From Actinomycetota bacterium (lineage in GTDB: Bacteria > Actinomycetota > Acidimicrobiia > Acidimicrobiales > Microtrichaceae): 64,000 nt of DNA. Each line of letters begins with the position of its first letter. Within the stretch, counting starts at the first letter, position 1. The notes beneath the pieces are model-generated. The model made no database searches. It saw only the letters and a program-made list of their open reading frames with translations, and was not told the DNA's origin. The position numbers and the translations under genes are program-made. Below, piece by piece: positions 55,773 to 63,404 of the stretch. The stretch spans positions 496,001 to 560,000 of the forward strand of contig JADJBW010000001.1 in NCBI GenBank assembly GCA_016703525.1, written 5' to 3'.

Positions 55773-57115
55773 ATGTCCGATCACCACACCCGACGCCCCA
55801 CGGCAACGACGCCCACGTCTTCCACTCGTGGTCGGCGCAGGCGCTCATCGCACCCCTGCCCATCGCCGGCGCCGAGGGGTCATGGATGTGGGACTACGAC
55901 GGCAAGCGCTACCTCGACTTCAGCTCGCAGCTCATGAACGTGAACATCGGACACCAGCACCCCAAGCTGGTCGCCGCGATCCAGGATGCCGCCGGCCGCC
56001 TGTGCACGATCGCGCCGTTCCACGCCAACGCCGATCGCTCCGAGGCGGCGCGCCTGATCGTCGAGGTCGCGCCCGACAATATGGCGAAGGTGTTCTTCAC
56101 CAACGGCGGCGCCGAGGCCACCGAGAACGCGATCCGCATGGCCCGCCTGCACACCGGCCGCCACAAGGTGTTCGCCGCGCACCGCAGCTACCACGGCGCC
56201 ACGCACGGCTCGATCACGCTGACGGGCGATCCGCGCCGTTGGCCCGCGGAACCGTCGATCCCCGGTGTCGTGCGCTACTTCGGCCCGTACCCGTACCGCT
56301 CGTCGTTCCACGCCGCCGACGAGGCGGAGGAATGCGCCCGGGCGTTGGCGCACCTCGACGAGCTGCTCATGTTCGAGGGTCCGCACAACGTGGCCGCGAT
56401 CATCGTGGAACCGGTCGTGGGCACCAACGGCATCCTCGTGCCGCCGCCGGGCTATCTCGCCGGGGTGCGCGAGCTGTGCGATCGGCACGGCATCCTGCTG
56501 ATCGCCGACGAGGTGATGGCGGGCTTCGGCCGCTGCGGCGAGTGGTTCTCGATTCAGCATTGGGACGTGCAGCCCGACCTCATCTGTTTCGCGAAGGGCG
56601 TGAACTCGGGCTACGTGCCGCTCGGCGGTGTGGTCATCTCCGCCGAGGTCGCGGCATCGTTCGACGAGCGCGCCTACCCCGGCGGCCTGACGTACTCGGG
56701 GCACCCGCTTGCGTGTGCCTCGGCGGTCGCGTCGATCAACATCTTCAAGGAGGAAGACGTGATCGGCCGCGCCGCCCGCCTCGGCGCCGAGGTGATCGGC
56801 CCCGAACTCGAGAAGCTCGCGGCCCGCCACCCGTCGGTCGGGGAGGTGCGCGGTTTGGGCGTGTTCTGGGCGATCGAGCTCGTCCGCGATCGGGAGACCC
56901 GCGAGATGCTCGTGCCGTACAACGCCGCGGGCGACGCAGCGAAGCCCATGCTCGAGGTCGCCGCGGCCTGCAAGGAGCGGGGCCTGTGGCCCTTCACGCA
57001 CTTCAACCGGTTGCACGTGGTGCCGCCGTGCACCATCTCCGACGACGACGTGCGCGCGGGCCTGTCGATCATCGACGAGGCGCTCGACGTGGCCGACCGG
57101 TACGTCGCCGGCTGA
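55773..57115 (+). CDS. Class III (omega) aminotransferase, one probable frameshift near the start
   Basis: About 447 aa when corrected. ATG 55773 (GGAG upstream) reads MSDHHTRRP, then meets four C at 55796-55799 where five would let the frame continue HGNDAHVFHSWSAQALIAPLPIAGAEGSWMWDYDGKRYLD. The rest is intact. The PLP lysine is in ICFAKGVNSGYVPLGG (about residue 274), the Asp lies in ADEVMAGFGRCGEW, and LTYSGHPLACASA is typical of the taurine/beta-alanine-type group. Downstream of mmsA, it probably feeds semialdehydes to it. It belongs to the MocR-controlled unit by position. Amino donor unknown. Confidence 0.85.
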
Positions 57116-57125
57116 GCGCTCGTCG

Positions 57126-57159
57126 TTCCGATGGCGCGACATATTTCGCGCTATCGGAA
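57126..57159. terminator. Hairpin after the aminotransferase gene
   Basis: TTCCGATGGCGCGA and TCGCGCTATCGGAA are 14-bp arms with one mismatch around the 6-nt spacer CATATT. It starts 10 bp after the aminotransferase stop and immediately precedes the putative PadR operator. It probably terminates the upstream unit but could also be part of the control region. Confidence 0.55.
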
Positions 57160-57184
57160 TACATAGCGATATATCGGGTTGTAT
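57159..57184. promoter_or_regulatory. Putative PadR operator
   Basis: A symmetric 26-bp element: ATACA, 3 bp, the perfect palindrome CGATATATCG (57167-57176), 3 bp, TGTAT. PadR regulators bind AT-rich ATAC/GTAT-type palindromes and usually repress themselves. It lies 48 bp before the padR ATG and is strikingly AT-rich for this genome. Autoregulation is inferred. Confidence 0.5.
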
Positions 57185-57232
57185 CGTCGTGACTGCCGCA
57201 TGGTGCGGCACGCACGAATCCAGGAGACCCCT

Positions 57233-57889
57233 ATGTCACCCATGCACTTCACCCATCCCGGTCACGTCGCCTTCGTCATGTCGGGTCCGCCGCGTGGCGA
57301 CGGTCCTCCCTTCCGGGGGCGCCGAGGCCGCCGCGGCGGGTTCGGTCCCGACGGTCCGCCGTGGGCGACCGACGGCTTCGGCCCCGGTCGCGGTGGCGGG
57401 CAACGCATGCGTCGCGGCGACACCCGCGACGCCGTGTTGCTCCGTCTGCTCGACGGTCCCAAGCACGGCTACCAGGTCATGTCCGAGATCGCTGAGCTCA
57501 GCAAGGAGCAGTGGACCCCCGGCCCCGGCTCCATCTACCCCGTCGTCCGCTCGCTCGCCGAGACCGGGCTCGTCGAGGTCAACGAGGTCGACGGCCGACG
57601 CGTCATCACCCTCACCGAGCACGGCCGCCAAATCGCCGAGGCGCGCCGCGACGCCGGCCCGGCGCCGTGGGACCGCGTCAGCGCCGACGACGCGTCGCCC
57701 GCCATGGAGCTGCGCTCCGCGATCGGTCGGCTGATCCCGGCGCTCAAGCAGCTCGGGCGGGAAGGGAGCGACGCAGCGATCGCCGAGATCGCCCAGCGGC
57801 TCGACACCCTGCGCCGCGATGCCTACCGGCTCCTCGCCGACGATGCTCCGGATACCTCGGAGGCACCCGACGCGGCCGACGCCGACTGA
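57233..57889 (+). CDS. PadR-family transcriptional regulator
   Basis: A 218-aa regulator. The PadR winged-helix domain runs from about residue 60: RGDTRDAVLLRLLDGPKHGYQVMSEI, then GPGSIYPVVRSLAETGLVEVNEVDGRRVITLTEHG. The first 58 residues are Gly/Pro/Arg-rich (PPRGDGPPFRGRRGRRGGFG) and probably disordered. The C-terminal helices may form the dimer interface. ATG 57233 follows AGGAGA. It lies directly upstream of mftA, in the place where mycobacteria often carry the TetR-type mftR, but a strong palindrome separates the two. Control of the mft genes is possible but unproven. Confidence 0.85.
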   Translation: MSPMHFTHPGHVAFVMSGPPRGDGPPFRGRRGRRGGFGPDGPPWATDGFGPGRGGGQRMRRGDTRDAVLLRLLDGPKHGYQVMSEIAELSKEQWTPGPGSIYPVVRSLAETGLVEVNEVDGRRVITLTEHGRQIAEARRDAGPAPWDRVSADDASPAMELRSAIGRLIPALKQLGREGSDAAIAEIAQRLDTLRRDAYRLLADDAPDTSEAPDAADAD

Positions 57890-57912
57890 CTGGCGACCGA
57901 CCGGCGCTGAGA

Positions 57913-57942
57913 GCTCGGGGAACCCCGCGGGGTTCCCCGAGC
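57913..57942. terminator. 30-bp perfect palindrome between padR and mftA
   Basis: GCTCGGGGAACCCCG and its exact complement form a 30-bp perfect palindrome, 23 bp after the padR stop. It would fold into a very stable GC hairpin and should end padR transcription, leaving mftA with its own promoter in the 54 bp that follow. Confidence 0.65.
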
Positions 57943-57996
57943 CCACTACGGCGTGGTTACCATTGCGCAGTCCGACTCCACTCCCTGGGGGTACCG

Positions 57997-58134
57997 ATGA
58001 ACACCGAGCTTGCCGAGCGAACCGACGACACCGTTGCCGACGACGCGATCGTCGCCACCGACGAGATCGAACTCCTCGAGGACGAACTCCTCGTGGAGGA
58101 GATTTCGATCGACGGGATGTGCGGGGTCTACTGA
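57997..58134 (+). CDS. mftA: Mycofactocin precursor peptide
   Basis: A 45-aa RiPP precursor. It ends in the hallmark core IDGMCGVY (residues 38-45), whose terminal Val-Tyr is decarboxylated and cross-linked by MftC to start the redox cofactor mycofactocin. The leader is very acidic (ELLEDELLVEE before the core) and somewhat longer than usual for the family. ATG 57997 follows a GGGGG ribosome-binding stretch at 57987-57991. MftB and MftC genes follow directly, with the mftB start inside the mftA 3' end. Identification from the C-terminus and context is firm. Confidence 0.97.
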   Translation: MNTELAERTDDTVADDAIVATDEIELLEDELLVEEISIDGMCGVY

Positions 58135-58430
58135 TCGACGCGATCGACGCCGCCGAGGTCACGTTCGATCTCGCGCAGCGCTACGAGCTCGACCCGCAGG
58201 TGTCGCTCCGGCCGGAGCCGTTCGGCGCGCTGGCATACCACTTCGGAAATCGCCGCCTCACCTTCCTGCGTCACCCCGATGTGGTCGAGGTGGTGCGCCA
58301 ACTCGGCCAGCACGAATCCGCCGCCGCGACGCTCCGCGCCGTCGGGGTGGATGAGCGCCGCTGGCATTCGTTTCGTCGTGCGCTCGCACGCCTGCTCGCC
58401 TCGGAGATGATCCGTGTTCGACCTGCCTGA
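58119..58430 (+). CDS. mftB: Mycofactocin biosynthesis chaperone MftB
   Basis: A 103-aa PqqD-like RiPP recognition element that binds the MftA leader and presents it to MftC. The sequence (IDAAEVTFDLAQRYELDPQVSLRPEPFGALAYHFGNRRLTFLRHPDVVEVVRQL) has the family pattern of a short beta-hairpin, GALAYHF, and then a winged-helix segment. The only plausible start is GTG 58119, 16 bp inside mftA, giving VRGLLIDAID. No ATG is available. The stop overlaps the mftC start region by 17 bp (58414-58430), so A, B and C should be translated as a coupled set. Confidence 0.93.
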   Translation: MRGLLIDAIDAAEVTFDLAQRYELDPQVSLRPEPFGALAYHFGNRRLTFLRHPDVVEVVRQLGQHESAAATLRAVGVDERRWHSFRRALARLLASEMIRVRPA

Positions 58431-59676
58431 CGGCATCGCCACCACGCCCGACCCCGCGGGGCGAGTCGCTGCGCCGGTGCACCATCCACAGCCCGAGCCG
58501 CCCGAGCGCTCGACGCTCGTCGACGACATGAAGCGTGGGCTCGACGCGCCGATCTGTCTCACGTGGGAGCTGACCTACGCGTGCAACCTCGCGTGCGTGC
58601 ACTGCCTGTCGTCGTCGGGGCGCCGCGACCCGAGGGAACTCGACCTCGCCGGATGCCGGAGCGTCATCGACGAGTTGCGCGACCTGCAGGTCTTCTACGT
58701 GAACATCGGCGGCGGCGAGCCCATGGTGCGCCGCGACTTCTTCGACATCGTCGAATACTCCACGTCGAATCAGGTGGGCGTGAAGTTTTCGACGAACGGC
58801 ACCCACGTCGATGCAGCGGCCGCCCGCCGCCTGGCATCGATGGACTATCTCGACATTCAGCTCTCGATCGACGGCGCCGATGCCGCGACCAACGACGCGG
58901 TCCGTGGCGTCGGGAGCTTCCACTCGGCGACCGCGGCGATGGAACACCTGGCCGACGCAGGGTTCGGTGCGTTCAAGATCAGCGTCGTCGTCACGCGGCA
59001 CAACGTGGCACAACTCGACGAGTTCGCCGCGCTCGCCGAGCGGTTCGGCGCGCAGCTTCGCCTGACCCGCCTGCGCCCCGCCGGCCGGGGCGCCGACTCG
59101 TGGCACGACCTGCACCCGACCTCGGGCCAACAGCGCGACCTGTACCGCTGGCTGCTCGACCGGCCGAACGTGCTCACCGGCGATTCGTTCTTCCACCTGT
59201 CGGCGTACGGCGAGGCGTTGCCCGGGCTCAACCTGTGTGGCGCCGGGCGCGTGGTGTGCCTCATCGATCCGATCGGCGATGTGTACGCATGCCCGTTCGT
59301 GATCCACCCCGACTTCCGGGCCGGCAACGTCGGCGACGCCGGCGGGTTCACCGACGTGTGGCGGCGCTCGTCGCTGTTCGGGTCGCTGCGCGAACCGTCG
59401 TCGCCGGGGGCGTGTGGGAGTTGCGGCTCGTACGACGCCTGCCAGGGGGGGTGCATGGCCGCCAAGTTCTTCGTCGGCCTCGAACTCGACGACCCCGATC
59501 CGGAGTGTGTGCACGGCGCGGCCGAGCCGCTCCTTGCCGCGCTGGCGGCGGACCGCGATGCGCTCGGCCCGCCGCGCCCGACCCCCGACCACTCGCGCCC
59601 CACGCGTTCGGGTGCAATCGAATCGGTGGGCGCCGCCGGGCCGACCCCCGTCGCGCTCGGCCCGCGTCGACCGTGA
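58414..59676 (+). CDS. mftC: Mycofactocin radical SAM maturase
   Basis: A 420-aa radical SAM/SPASM enzyme that oxidatively decarboxylates the C-terminal Tyr of MftA and then links it to the preceding Val. The radical SAM cluster motif is CNLACVHC (Cys57, 61, 64), followed by NIGGGEPMVR (SAM-binding GGE) and KFSTNGTHVD. The C-terminal SPASM cysteines are seen around LCGAGRVVCLIDPIGDVYACPF and CGSCGSYDACQGGCMAAK. The last 35 residues are a Pro/Arg-rich extension. GTG 58414 overlaps mftB. The stop is a GTGA overlap with the first of a series of mini-ORFs. Confidence 0.96.
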   Translation: MFDLPDGIATTPDPAGRVAAPVHHPQPEPPERSTLVDDMKRGLDAPICLTWELTYACNLACVHCLSSSGRRDPRELDLAGCRSVIDELRDLQVFYVNIGGGEPMVRRDFFDIVEYSTSNQVGVKFSTNGTHVDAAAARRLASMDYLDIQLSIDGADAATNDAVRGVGSFHSATAAMEHLADAGFGAFKISVVVTRHNVAQLDEFAALAERFGAQLRLTRLRPAGRGADSWHDLHPTSGQQRDLYRWLLDRPNVLTGDSFFHLSAYGEALPGLNLCGAGRVVCLIDPIGDVYACPFVIHPDFRAGNVGDAGGFTDVWRRSSLFGSLREPSSPGACGSCGSYDACQGGCMAAKFFVGLELDDPDPECVHGAAEPLLAALAADRDALGPPRPTPDHSRPTRSGAIESVGAAGPTPVALGPRRP

Positions 59677-59866
59677 CGGGGTCGTGCCCGTTCTGCGTCC
59701 GGGTCGTGGCGGCGCTGTGACGGGGTCGTGCCCGTTCTGCGTCCGGGTCGTGGCGGCGCTGTGACGGGGCCGTGCCCGTTCTGCGACCGGGTCGTGGCGG
59801 CGCTGTGACGGGGCCGTGCCCGTTCTGCGACCGGGCCGTGGCGGCGCTGTGACGGGGCCGCGGTGA
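59673..59866 (+). repeat. 44-bp tandem array: chain of overlapping CPFC mini-ORFs
   Basis: Four full 44-bp units (59675-59718, 59719-59762, 59763-59806, 59807-59850) and a partial fifth. Each unit forms a 48-nt ORF starting GTG and ending TGA, overlapping the next by GTGA: 59673-59720, 59717-59764, 59761-59808, 59805-59852 and a short 59849-59866. The peptides are VTGSCPFCVRVVAAL (twice), VTGPCPFCDRVVAAL and VTGPCPFCDRAVAAL. The chain starts on the mftC stop and ends on the GTG of the channel gene. Whether the peptides are made is unknown. The array could simply be a duplicated coupling site. Confidence 0.85.
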
Positions 59867-60945
59867 ACGTCGTCGCTGTCGTCGCCGGCGTAGCGATCGT
59901 GCTGGTCACGTTGGTCGACGCGGCCGACACGCTCGTGTCGACGCGCATCCGCAGCGGGCGGTGGTGGCCGACCGAGGTGTTCTACCGGTTGACGTGGTTC
60001 CCGTGGGCCGCGTTCGGGCGACGGTTCCGGTCGGAGTCGCGGCGCGAGACGGTGCTGTCGCTGTTCGGCCCCGCCTCGTTGCTGGTGCTGTTGGCGTTGT
60101 GGGTGATCGGACAGATCCTCGGATGGTCGCTCGTGTGGTGGGGGCTGCGCGGCTCGTTCGCCTCGCCGCTCACCGGGTGGATCGACGGCCTCTATTACTC
60201 GGGCATCGTCTACTTCTCCGTCGGGTTCGGCGACGTGCTGCCCGGTACGGGCGCCACGCGCGTGCTCGCGCTCGCCGAAGCCTTCGGAGGGCTCGCGACG
60301 ATGGGGCTCGTGATCGGGTTCGTGCCGAGCCTCCTGGGTGCGTATCAGGCGCGCGAGGCCCGCCTGCTCCGCCTCGATGCCTTCACCGCCGAGCGCATCA
60401 CGCCGATGGCGCTCGTGACGTCGTACCTCGACGAACGGGCGGGTGGCCGCGCCGCGCTCGACGACTTCTTCGACGACTGGGAGGAATGGACCGCCGAGCT
60501 GATGCAGGGCCACGCGTCGTTCCCGATGCTCGGCCTGTTCCGATCGCAGTTCGTGGGGCAGCACTGGGTGACCGCACTCGGGCTTGTCACCGATGCGGCC
60601 ATCGTGGTGCTGTGTGCGTCGGACGATCACCGGGGCCCGGCCTTGCGCCAATACCGGCGCTCGGTGCGGGCGATCCAGGCGTTCTGCGAGCGGATCGGCG
60701 TCGAGCCGGTCGAGGTCGATCCGATCTCGTTCGAGCTGTTCGAGGCGGGCTACCGCACGCAGCTCGGAACGCTTCTCCATGAGCGATCGGTCCGCGAGGC
60801 CTACGACGCCATGATCGAGTTGAGGTCGCATTTCGCGCCGTGGATGGAGGCGCTGATCGGCGCGCTGGTGGCGCCGCGCGGGTTCTGGGGCCTCGAGATC
60901 GAGCGGCTCTCGTCGCCGGTGCTCGACGAGCCACCGCTGCCCTGA
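59863..60945 (+). CDS. Two-helix potassium channel protein
   Basis: A 360-aa membrane protein. An N-terminal helix (NVVAVVAGVAIVLVTLVDAADT) is followed by a second (LLVLLALWVIGQILGWSLVWWG). Then comes a pore loop with the selectivity filter YFSVGFGDVLPG (filter SVGFGD near residue 119, a variant of TVGYGD) and a final helix (GGLATMGLVIGFVPSLLGAY). The C-terminal 220 residues are soluble and helical, without an obvious RCK nucleotide-binding motif. GTG 59863 is coupled by GTGA to the last mini-ORF. Its place directly after mftC is unusual, and a link to mycofactocin is not known. Confidence 0.85.
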   Translation: MNVVAVVAGVAIVLVTLVDAADTLVSTRIRSGRWWPTEVFYRLTWFPWAAFGRRFRSESRRETVLSLFGPASLLVLLALWVIGQILGWSLVWWGLRGSFASPLTGWIDGLYYSGIVYFSVGFGDVLPGTGATRVLALAEAFGGLATMGLVIGFVPSLLGAYQAREARLLRLDAFTAERITPMALVTSYLDERAGGRAALDDFFDDWEEWTAELMQGHASFPMLGLFRSQFVGQHWVTALGLVTDAAIVVLCASDDHRGPALRQYRRSVRAIQAFCERIGVEPVEVDPISFELFEAGYRTQLGTLLHERSVREAYDAMIELRSHFAPWMEALIGALVAPRGFWGLEIERLSSPVLDEPPLP

Positions 60946-61009
60946 CGCACGCGCCGCTTCCCGGGCATCGCGTTCCCGGGCATCTCGGTCCGGGCATCGC
61001 GGTTCGGCG

Positions 61010-61328
61010 TCTCCACGGTTGATCTGTGGAGATACCTGGTGCTCGGCTGACCGATCTTCTCCGCGATTGATCTGTGGAGAAGACTCGGGCTGCTGCGGAT
61101 CGGTGCCGGATGGGCGCCCGGGCATCGCGGTTCGGGCATCTCCACGGTTGATCTGTGGAGATACCTGGTGCTCGGCTGACCGATCTTCTCCGCGATTCAT
61201 CTGTGGAGAAGACTCGGGCTGCTGCGGATCGGCGCCGGGCGTCGCGGTCCGGGCGTCTCCACGGTTGATCTGTGGAGATACCTGGTGCTCGGCTGACCAG
61301 TCTTCTCCGCGATTGATCTGTGGAGAAG
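61010..61328. repeat. Array of three composite units, each with two hairpins
   Basis: Three copies of a roughly 75-bp conserved block begin at 61010, 61139 and 61256. Each has hairpin A (TCTCCACGGTTGATCTGTGGAGA; 61010-61032, 61139-61161, 61256-61278). Exactly 45 bp after the start of A comes hairpin B (TCTTCTCCGC with a matching right arm; 61055-61083, 61184-61212, 61301-61328). Both share the core TTGATCTGTGGAGA, with a C variant in B2. The remaining sequence from 60946 to 61412 holds no gene, only GGGCATC-type minor repeats. It resembles a BIME-like palindromic element or a structured RNA region. Confidence 0.85.
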
Positions 61329-61412
61329 GGCGGGCTGCTGCGGATCGGTGCCGGATGGACGCTGGTGCCGGATGAACGCGGACTGACGTCCGCGCGCGTG
61401 CGGGAGCGGCGA

Positions 61413-62582
61413 TCAGGACGGGGGCACGACCTCGACCGGCGACCACGACGAGGTGGTGGTGCCGTCGCCAAGCTGGCCCTGCGTGTTGTGGCCGAAGCAG
61501 AACACCTTGGCGGCGGTCAGCGCGCACGAGTGACGGTCGAACGGAACGACTCGAAGGGCGCCGACCACACCCTCGACCTGCGTCGGGGCGAGCGGGGCGG
61601 AAGGGGCCGAGCCGAGCTGTCCGACGTTGTTGCGGCCCCAGCAGTAGCCGACCGAGTCGCTCGCGCCGGAGGGCACACCCGCCGCGCACGCGTGGTCGTG
61701 GCCGACCGCGATCCAGGTGAGCGCCACGCCCGACAGGGAGACCGGCACCGGCGTTGCGGAACTCGCGCCGACGCCCGTGTTGGCGAGCTTGTTGAAGCTG
61801 TCGTCGCCCCAGCACCAGCCGGCACCAGCCGAAACGGCACAGACCGTCCGCCAGCCCGCGGAGATCTGCGAGGCGGTGGAGAGGCCGAGCGGCGCCGTCG
61901 GCGTCGGATGCACATCGGAATCGGCCGTGCCGATGCCCAGCTCGCCGTCGGCGTTTCGGCCCCAGCACTTCGGTGCACCTGCAGCGATCGCGCAGGTCAC
62001 GTCAGACCCGGCGACGACGCGCGTCACGCCGGTGAGCCGGGTACCTGCACGGGCGTCGACTGGTCGGCGGTGGTCGCCGAGCCGATCTGGCCGTGCGTTG
62101 GAACCCCAGCACCACACGGTCGCGTCGGTGGCGAGCGCGCACGAGTGCGACGCTCCGGCGGCGACCGATGTCGCCTGGATCGCGAGGCGGCCGACACCGT
62201 CGGTACCGATCGCCAGGTCGGGGCCGAGCTGTCCGTGGTCGTTTCGGCCCCAGCAGGTGACGCGCGGTGTGACGGGCACGCCGCCGGGCGCAGCGGTGTG
62301 GTCGATGGCGCACGAGTGACCGCCGCCGCTGGACGGCGCCGCGGGGTTGATGAGCGGATCGACCGTGGTCGGAGAAGTGACCGCGTCCGGCGCGCCGGGA
62401 ACGGCCTGACCGGCATCGTTTCGGCCCCAGCAATACGCCTCGCTCGCGGTGCCGACGATCCCTCGGGCAACGCATGTTTGCTCGCGTGGCCGCTCGAACT
62501 CGGGGGTGGATGGTTCCGGTGGTACGCACGCCGCGGCGGAAAACGCCAGTGCCGCGGCGGCGAACGTGAACGTGCGTCGCAT
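61413..62582 (-). CDS. RCC1-like repeat lipoprotein
   Basis: A 389-aa secreted protein. The signal peptide RRTFTFAAAALAFSAAACVPP has a lipobox-like SAAAC. The mature part is built of RCC1-type repeats with the word CWGRN/CWGSN plus GQLG: YCWGRNDAGQ, TCWGRNDHGQLG, WCWGSN, KCWGRNADGELGIG, YCWGRNNVGQLG and CFGHNTQGQLGDG. Around 62040-62100 two compensating indels are likely, because the alternative frame restores HGQIGSATTADQSTPVQVP in place of an Arg-rich stretch. The fold is a surface beta-propeller, probably for binding. GAGGGAGA precedes ATG 62582. Confidence 0.85.
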   Translation of the reverse strand: MRRTFTFAAAALAFSAAACVPPEPSTPEFERPREQTCVARGIVGTASEAYCWGRNDAGQAVPGAPDAVTSPTTVDPLINPAAPSSGGGHSCAIDHTAAPGGVPVTPRVTCWGRNDHGQLGPDLAIGTDGVGRLAIQATSVAAGASHSCALATDATVWCWGSNARPDRLGDHRRPVDARAGTRLTGVTRVVAGSDVTCAIAAGAPKCWGRNADGELGIGTADSDVHPTPTAPLGLSTASQISAGWRTVCAVSAGAGWCWGDDSFNKLANTGVGASSATPVPVSLSGVALTWIAVGHDHACAAGVPSGASDSVGYCWGRNNVGQLGSAPSAPLAPTQVEGVVGALRVVPFDRHSCALTAAKVFCFGHNTQGQLGDGTTTSSWSPVEVVPPS

Positions 62583-62687
62583 GTGAATCTCCCTCGCCTG
62601 ATGAGGAGCGCAGCCTATCCAGTCCATATGCAACCTGGTCCGCTACATGCAGAATGTTGCTCGGCCATCAACAACCGAGATGCGGGG

Positions 62688-63314
62688 ATGGCCGAACTCG
62701 GAGCCGGCGTTAGCCTGCGCGGATGCAGACCCCACCTACACCGACGCCGCGCCGCACTCGACCTCGCGATCGCCGGGTTCGAGGCGCGCCTCGCGCTCGT
62801 CGCCGACCCCGACTGGGAACGGCCGACTCCGTGCGACGGGTGGACCGTCGCCGATCTCGTTAAGCACCTCGTCGGTGGCGGTCTCATGAGCGAGATGCTG
62901 CTCGACGGCGCGTCGTCGCAGGACGCCATGGTGACGCTGTTCAACCTCGACCTCCAGGGCGACCTGCGGGCGGCGTTCGTCGATGCCCGCGACCGGCAGG
63001 CTGTCGCCTTCGCTCGGCCCGGAGCGGAGGACATCACGTGCCATCACCCCATGCGTGACATGCCGGCGTCGCAGTTCATCTGGATGCGCGTGCGTGACAC
63101 GGCGGTCCACACGTGGGATCTTGCCCGCTCGATCGGTGCCGACGAGCGCCTCGACGACGACCTGATGGCGACGATCTGGTCGCAGGTCGAGCCGGTTGCT
63201 CCGCTGCTCGCCGGGTCGGGCATGTTCGGCTCCGGTGCATCGGGTGAGCTCACCGACGATGCGTCGATGCAGGCGCGGGTCCTCGATGCCTTGGGGCGCC
63301 GCCCGTCGGTCTGA
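62688..63314 (+). CDS. TIGR03086/DinB-fold protein (mycothiol-transferase family)
   Basis: A protein of about 208 aa of the maleylpyruvate isomerase-like, DinB-fold family frequent in mycothiol-producing actinobacteria. Visible hallmarks are PTPCDGWTVADLVKHLVGGG near the N-terminus (His in the helix), ITCHHPMRDMPASQFIWMRVRDTAVHTWDLARSIG and the metal-type His pair. The N-terminus is uncertain. ATG 62688 is used, but an ATG at 62723 in another frame reads MQTPPTPTPRR and would need an indel. Function in the mycofactocin region is unknown. Confidence 0.72.
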   Translation: MAELGAGVSLRGCRPHLHRRRAALDLAIAGFEARLALVADPDWERPTPCDGWTVADLVKHLVGGGLMSEMLLDGASSQDAMVTLFNLDLQGDLRAAFVDARDRQAVAFARPGAEDITCHHPMRDMPASQFIWMRVRDTAVHTWDLARSIGADERLDDDLMATIWSQVEPVAPLLAGSGMFGSGASGELTDDASMQARVLDALGRRPSV

Positions 63315-63404
63315 TCGCTCCAGCAGCACCCGGGCTGCCCCCGCCGCGCCCGCGCACCGGTCGGGCAGTGCGTCGCTGCGTCGAGTTTCCGCCAAGATGG
63401 GGGC

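Noticed and set aside
44730..57953. Shared 10-mer CACTACGGCG near the NDMA-dependent dehydrogenase (44730-44739) and before mftA (57944-57953) as a common operator
   Set aside because: The word is short, not palindromic, on the opposite strand relative to the dehydrogenase gene, and such a match could occur by chance in 64 kb.
61010..61328. Possible CRISPR array
   Set aside because: Units are about 75 bp with internal hairpins, spacers are not unique sequences of constant length, only three units exist, and no cas gene is nearby.
58258..61968. Very long open frame on the minus strand across mftC, the repeats and the channel gene
   Set aside because: Composition is Arg/Pro/His-rich with no domain. 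It is antisense to well-supported genes and owes its length to high GC content.
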